Positions 61,253-64,000 of a DNA stretch of 64,000 nt are shown here, in pieces. Positions within the stretch are counted from its first letter, which is position 1; each line of letters begins with the position of its first letter. A program made the translations under genes and the position numbers. The stretch is from Caldilineaceae bacterium. Lineage in GTDB: Bacteria > Chloroflexota > Anaerolineae > Caldilineales > Caldilineaceae. Below the pieces are notes generated by a model. That model saw nothing but the letters and a program-made list of their open reading frames with translations, was not told where the DNA came from and ran no database searches. The stretch is from positions 43,924 through 107,923 of the forward strand of contig JAHBVH010000021.1 in the NCBI GenBank assembly GCA_019637645.1. Direction: 5' to 3'.

Positions 61253-61825
61253 ATGATGGAACTTGAATTTGAACTGCCTGCGTATCAATATCAGCTCATG
61301 GGTTATGCTGGGCTCAAGCAGGGCGAACCGCTATCGGTAACCTTGGAAACCGATATTTTGGTGCCTGATCCGGCGGCAAGTGGTTGGTTCGCGGTGCAAC
61401 AAGGGGCTTGGCCTGACCGCTTTGAGCGCATTGCGCCCGCAACCTATGCCTTTGCTGGTCGAATCAGCGCGGCGGAGCTTTTGAAAGAAGGCGGCAGCGA
61501 GACGGCAACCTTGTTGGTCCAATGTGGCGAAATTCCCTTGCGCGTCAGTTGTACGGCTGACGAAAGTGGCCGTCTTCCCTTTGGCACCTGGGAAACCCGT
61601 TATCTCGCGGGCGTTAGTCGCCTTCATGGGTTGGTGGAAGATGATTTTCATACTGCCATTGGCCGGTCCGTTGATGTGACGATCTGGGATATTCAACGAT
61701 TGGTCTTAACACCTGGCGATGCTGTCTTTGGGCAATGGTACGAGACCGATCGGTTAATGCCAGCCCCATACCACCATGATCGCATTGTGATTCGCTGTCG
61801 CCTCCATCGCAACCGGCTCGCATGA
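61253..61825 (+). CDS. Unknown protein inside the carboxylase operon
   Basis: I do not recognise this protein of about 190 residues. It appears soluble and beta-rich, with QLMGYAGLKQGEPLSVTLETD at the start and VDVTIWDIQRLVLTPGDAVFGQWYETDRL at the end, and has no signal peptide or membrane helix. The start is unsure (TTG 61217, ATG 61253 or 61256; none has a clear RBS). It lies 71 nt after the carboxyltransferase and about 120 nt before the biotin carboxylase, in the same direction, so it is likely co-transcribed with them. Confidence 0.65.
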   Translation: MMELEFELPAYQYQLMGYAGLKQGEPLSVTLETDILVPDPAASGWFAVQQGAWPDRFERIAPATYAFAGRISAAELLKEGGSETATLLVQCGEIPLRVSCTADESGRLPFGTWETRYLAGVSRLHGLVEDDFHTAIGRSVDVTIWDIQRLVLTPGDAVFGQWYETDRLMPAPYHHDRIVIRCRLHRNRLA

Positions 61826-61943
61826 GGCCATCCTTGTTGGGTTGTTCGGCTGCCTTTTTCTTGTTTTCCGCAGATTCCTGCCATGATGAAATACGAGGCG
61901 CGTGGTATGTGGAATCGACGGATCAGCTCTACTGAGGAAATGT

Positions 61944-63464
61944 ATGTTTAGAAAAGTCTTGGTTGCCAATCGCGGTGAGATCGCTGTACGGGTGATCCGT
62001 GCCTGCGAAGAGCGGGGGATTTCAACGGTGGCGGTCTTTTCGGAAGCAGATCGCACGGCTTTGCATGTACGCTATGCCGATGAGGCCTACTTGTTGGGGC
62101 CAGCCCCCAGCCGTGAAAGCTATTTGCGTATTGATAAAATGATTGATATTGCCCGCAAAGCTGGTGTGGATGCCGTCCATCCGGGCTATGGCTTCTTATC
62201 CGAAAATGCCGAATTTGCCGCAGCTTGTGGTGATGCTGGGATCACCTTTATTGGGCCAAGCCCCGATGCCATTGAAAAGATGGGCGACAAGTCCACCGCA
62301 CGCGCCACGGTAGCCAAGCGAAATGTGCCGTTGGTGCCTGGTTCTGCCAAGGGGCTCAATGATGACGAATTGCTGGCTGCGGCACAACAGATCGGCTTCC
62401 CCTTGATGATCAAGGCCAGTGCTGGCGGTGGTGGTAAAGGCATGCGCGCCGTCCATGAGCCCACTGAATTTAGTGGTGCCCTTGCCGCGGCCCGGCGTGA
62501 AGCTAAGGGCGCTTTTGGCAATGATGAAGTCTACTTAGAAAAGCTCATTACCAATGCGCGGCATATTGAAATCCAAATTCTAGCGGATAGTCATGGCAAC
62601 ACGATCCACCTCGGTGAGCGCGAGTGTAGCATCCAGCGGCGGCATCAGAAGTTGATCGAAGAAGCACCCAGTGTCGCGGTCGACGAAGCGCTGCGCCAGG
62701 AAATGGGGCGGATTGCCGTGGCCGCCGCCGAGTCCGTCAATTATGTCAATGCGGGCACCATTGAATTTCTCTTTGATAGTAAAGAGAATAAATATTACTT
62801 CTTGGAAATGAATACGCGGCTCCAAGTGGAACATCCCGTCACCGAAATCGTGACGGGTGTCGATATTGTGAAAGAGCAGATTGCGATTGCGGCCGGACGC
62901 CGTATGCGCTATCGCCAAGATGATATCACCCCAAAAGGCTGGGCCATTGAGTGCCGCATTACAACCGAAGATCCGTTCAACAATTTCTTGCCTAGCACAG
63001 GTGTCGTCAATTATCTCAAAGAACCGACGGGGCCTGGTGTGCGGGTTGAAAGTGCTTTATATCGCGGTTGCGAAGTGAGTTTGTATTATGACCCTATGGT
63101 AGCCAAGCTGATTGCCTGGGGCGAGAATCGCGCCGAAGCGATTTTGCGGATGCGGCGTGCGCTCAATGAATATCGCATTGGTGGCTTAAAAACCTCCATT
63201 CCCTTCCACCAAGAGATTATGGATAGTACCGAATTCATTTGGGGAACCTTTGACACGGGCTTTATTAGCCGTCGGCAGATGACCCGCTCAACCGCACAGG
63301 CGTCCGAACATGAACGAATTGTGGCGGTGGTCGCTGCTCTTATCGCGCATGAGGAAGGGCGCCAAGCGGTTCACATTGGTCAAGCAAATCATCCTAACAA
63401 AGGAAACTCCACGAGCGCGTGGAAGACAGCTGGCCGGATGCGCGCCTTAGGAGGACGCTGGTGA
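61944..63464 (+). CDS. accC: Biotin carboxylase
   Basis: This 506-residue ATP-grasp enzyme carboxylates biotin on the BCCP. It has the N-terminal RKVLVANRGEIAVRVIRACEE, VHPGYGFLSENAEFA, the glycine-rich ATP loop KASAGGGGKGMRAV, ERECSIQRRHQKLIEEAPS and EMNTRLQVEHPVTE with catalytic Glu and Arg. About 50 extra residues at the C-terminus are not conserved. The ATG at 61944 has GAGG 6 nt upstream. It overlaps the BCCP gene by 4 nt. Confidence 0.96.
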   Translation: MFRKVLVANRGEIAVRVIRACEERGISTVAVFSEADRTALHVRYADEAYLLGPAPSRESYLRIDKMIDIARKAGVDAVHPGYGFLSENAEFAAACGDAGITFIGPSPDAIEKMGDKSTARATVAKRNVPLVPGSAKGLNDDELLAAAQQIGFPLMIKASAGGGGKGMRAVHEPTEFSGALAAARREAKGAFGNDEVYLEKLITNARHIEIQILADSHGNTIHLGERECSIQRRHQKLIEEAPSVAVDEALRQEMGRIAVAAAESVNYVNAGTIEFLFDSKENKYYFLEMNTRLQVEHPVTEIVTGVDIVKEQIAIAAGRRMRYRQDDITPKGWAIECRITTEDPFNNFLPSTGVVNYLKEPTGPGVRVESALYRGCEVSLYYDPMVAKLIAWGENRAEAILRMRRALNEYRIGGLKTSIPFHQEIMDSTEFIWGTFDTGFISRRQMTRSTAQASEHERIVAVVAALIAHEEGRQAVHIGQANHPNKGNSTSAWKTAGRMRALGGRW

Positions 63465-63955
63465 AATATTATACGCGGATTGGCCTCAATGAATATGAAA
63501 TAGAGATCAACCAGGATACGATTACAGTGAATGGTGAACAAGTATCTGTCGATCTCTGCCGCAGTGGCGTTCCTGAGCTGTATAGCGTGCTCTTTGGCGG
63601 GCACAGCTATGACATGCTCATTGAACCCAATCGATTTGACTACACCATCACTTTCCGTGGCGAGCAATTTCTGGCTCAAGTCGAAGATGAGCGGATGCGC
63701 AAACTCAATACGGGCCGCAAGGCACCCGCTTTGCCCCATGGTGAGCTGGCGATGCGTGCGCCTATTCCTGGGCTGGTGGTTAAAGTTTTAGTCAACCCAG
63801 AAGATGAAATTGTCGACGGGCAGCCCCTCGTGATCCTCGAGGCCATGAAGATGGAAAATGAGATCCGTTCGCTGCGTGCTGGCAAAGTTCGCACCATCTC
63901 TGTTGCAGAAGGCCAACGGGTTGAGCAGAATGAAGTCCTTCTGATCATGGATTAA
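63461..63955 (+). CDS. Biotin carboxyl carrier protein
   Basis: This 164-residue acyl carrier of the carboxylase has an N-terminal region (about residues 1-95) that is beta-rich and variable. The C-terminal biotinyl domain carries the biotin lysine in VILEAMKMENEI. A GTG start at 63461, overlapping the biotin carboxylase stop, is supported by AGGAGG at 63449-63454, 6 nt upstream; the longer frame from 63419 lacks this. It completes the three-subunit enzyme with the preceding two genes. The window ends 45 nt later, with nothing recognisable in the remainder. Confidence 0.93.
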   Translation: MKYYTRIGLNEYEIEINQDTITVNGEQVSVDLCRSGVPELYSVLFGGHSYDMLIEPNRFDYTITFRGEQFLAQVEDERMRKLNTGRKAPALPHGELAMRAPIPGLVVKVLVNPEDEIVDGQPLVILEAMKMENEIRSLRAGKVRTISVAEGQRVEQNEVLLIMD

Positions 63956-64000
63956 AATCCTGGGAGAGTGGTTCCCTGTGGCCTGACTATGTCAGATGCT

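Overview
The window is bacterial chromosome, densely coded and moderately GC-rich. The gene set points to the phylum Chloroflexota, with the Anaerolineae/Caldilineae side as the most likely placement. The supporting features are twin-arginine plus lipobox family 5 solute-binding lipoproteins, a DUF4012 protein, DUF1385 and DUF1405 membrane proteins, a mevalonate kinase and a split acyl-CoA carboxylase. This placement comes from recognising families, not from a marker-gene search. No rRNA, tRNA, CRISPR array, transposase or phage gene was seen.

Layout. (1) 1-1.7 kb: ssb, a small companion gene, a self-contained mini transcription unit encoding a 26-residue peptide, and a possible small RNA ending in a very strong terminator. 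(2) 1.8-5.6 kb, plus strand: a heterodimeric ABC exporter. (3) 5.7-17.3 kb, minus strand: a peptide/sugar-type (Opp/Dpp-like) importer with three tandem paralogous binding lipoproteins, two permeases and two ATPases. An ECF-type sigma factor and a small membrane protein continue the same operon. (4) 18-26.2 kb: a large FtsX-type permease, a Dabb protein, mevalonate kinase, a CYTH protein, a Gfo/Idh/MocA oxidoreductase, an S4 RNA-binding protein with a structured leader, and a DUF1385 protein that looks leaderless. (5) 26.5-29.5 kb: cysD-cysNC, making APS/PAPS. (6) 29.8-56 kb: a large cell-surface polysaccharide locus with nucleotide-sugar dehydrogenase, Wzz, Wzx, two Wzy/ligase-type proteins, a priming glycosylphosphotransferase, a second internally deleted copy, many glycosyltransferases, two FkbM methyltransferases, sugar epimerase/aminotransferase/oxidoreductase genes and DUF4012. 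(7) 56-59.5 kb: an MDR oxidoreductase, a small membrane protein, a hexapeptide acyltransferase and a DUF1405 protein. (8) 59.6-64 kb: an acyl-CoA (propionyl/acetyl-CoA) carboxylase operon of carboxyltransferase, unknown protein, biotin carboxylase and BCCP.

How the genes fit together. Region 6 reads as a Wzx/Wzy-dependent exopolysaccharide system: a nucleotide sugar pool, a priming transferase, glycosyltransferases, a flippase, a polymerase and a chain-length regulator. The upstream PAPS genes and the FkbM methyltransferases suggest that sulfated or methylated glycans are possible. The locus is visibly more AT-rich and more mosaic than its flanks. Region 3 joins nutrient uptake to a dedicated sigma factor.

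The non-coding sequence is unusually informative. It holds several clear promoters (TTGACA-like and TACAAT/TATAAT boxes), four classical U-tract terminators, and a larger set of long near-perfect hairpins placed just after stop codons without a U-tract. It also holds a triplicated hairpin with compensating stem changes and a 15-bp tandem repeat feeding into a hairpin. All coordinates were read by hand; starts were chosen by ribosome-binding site and family length.
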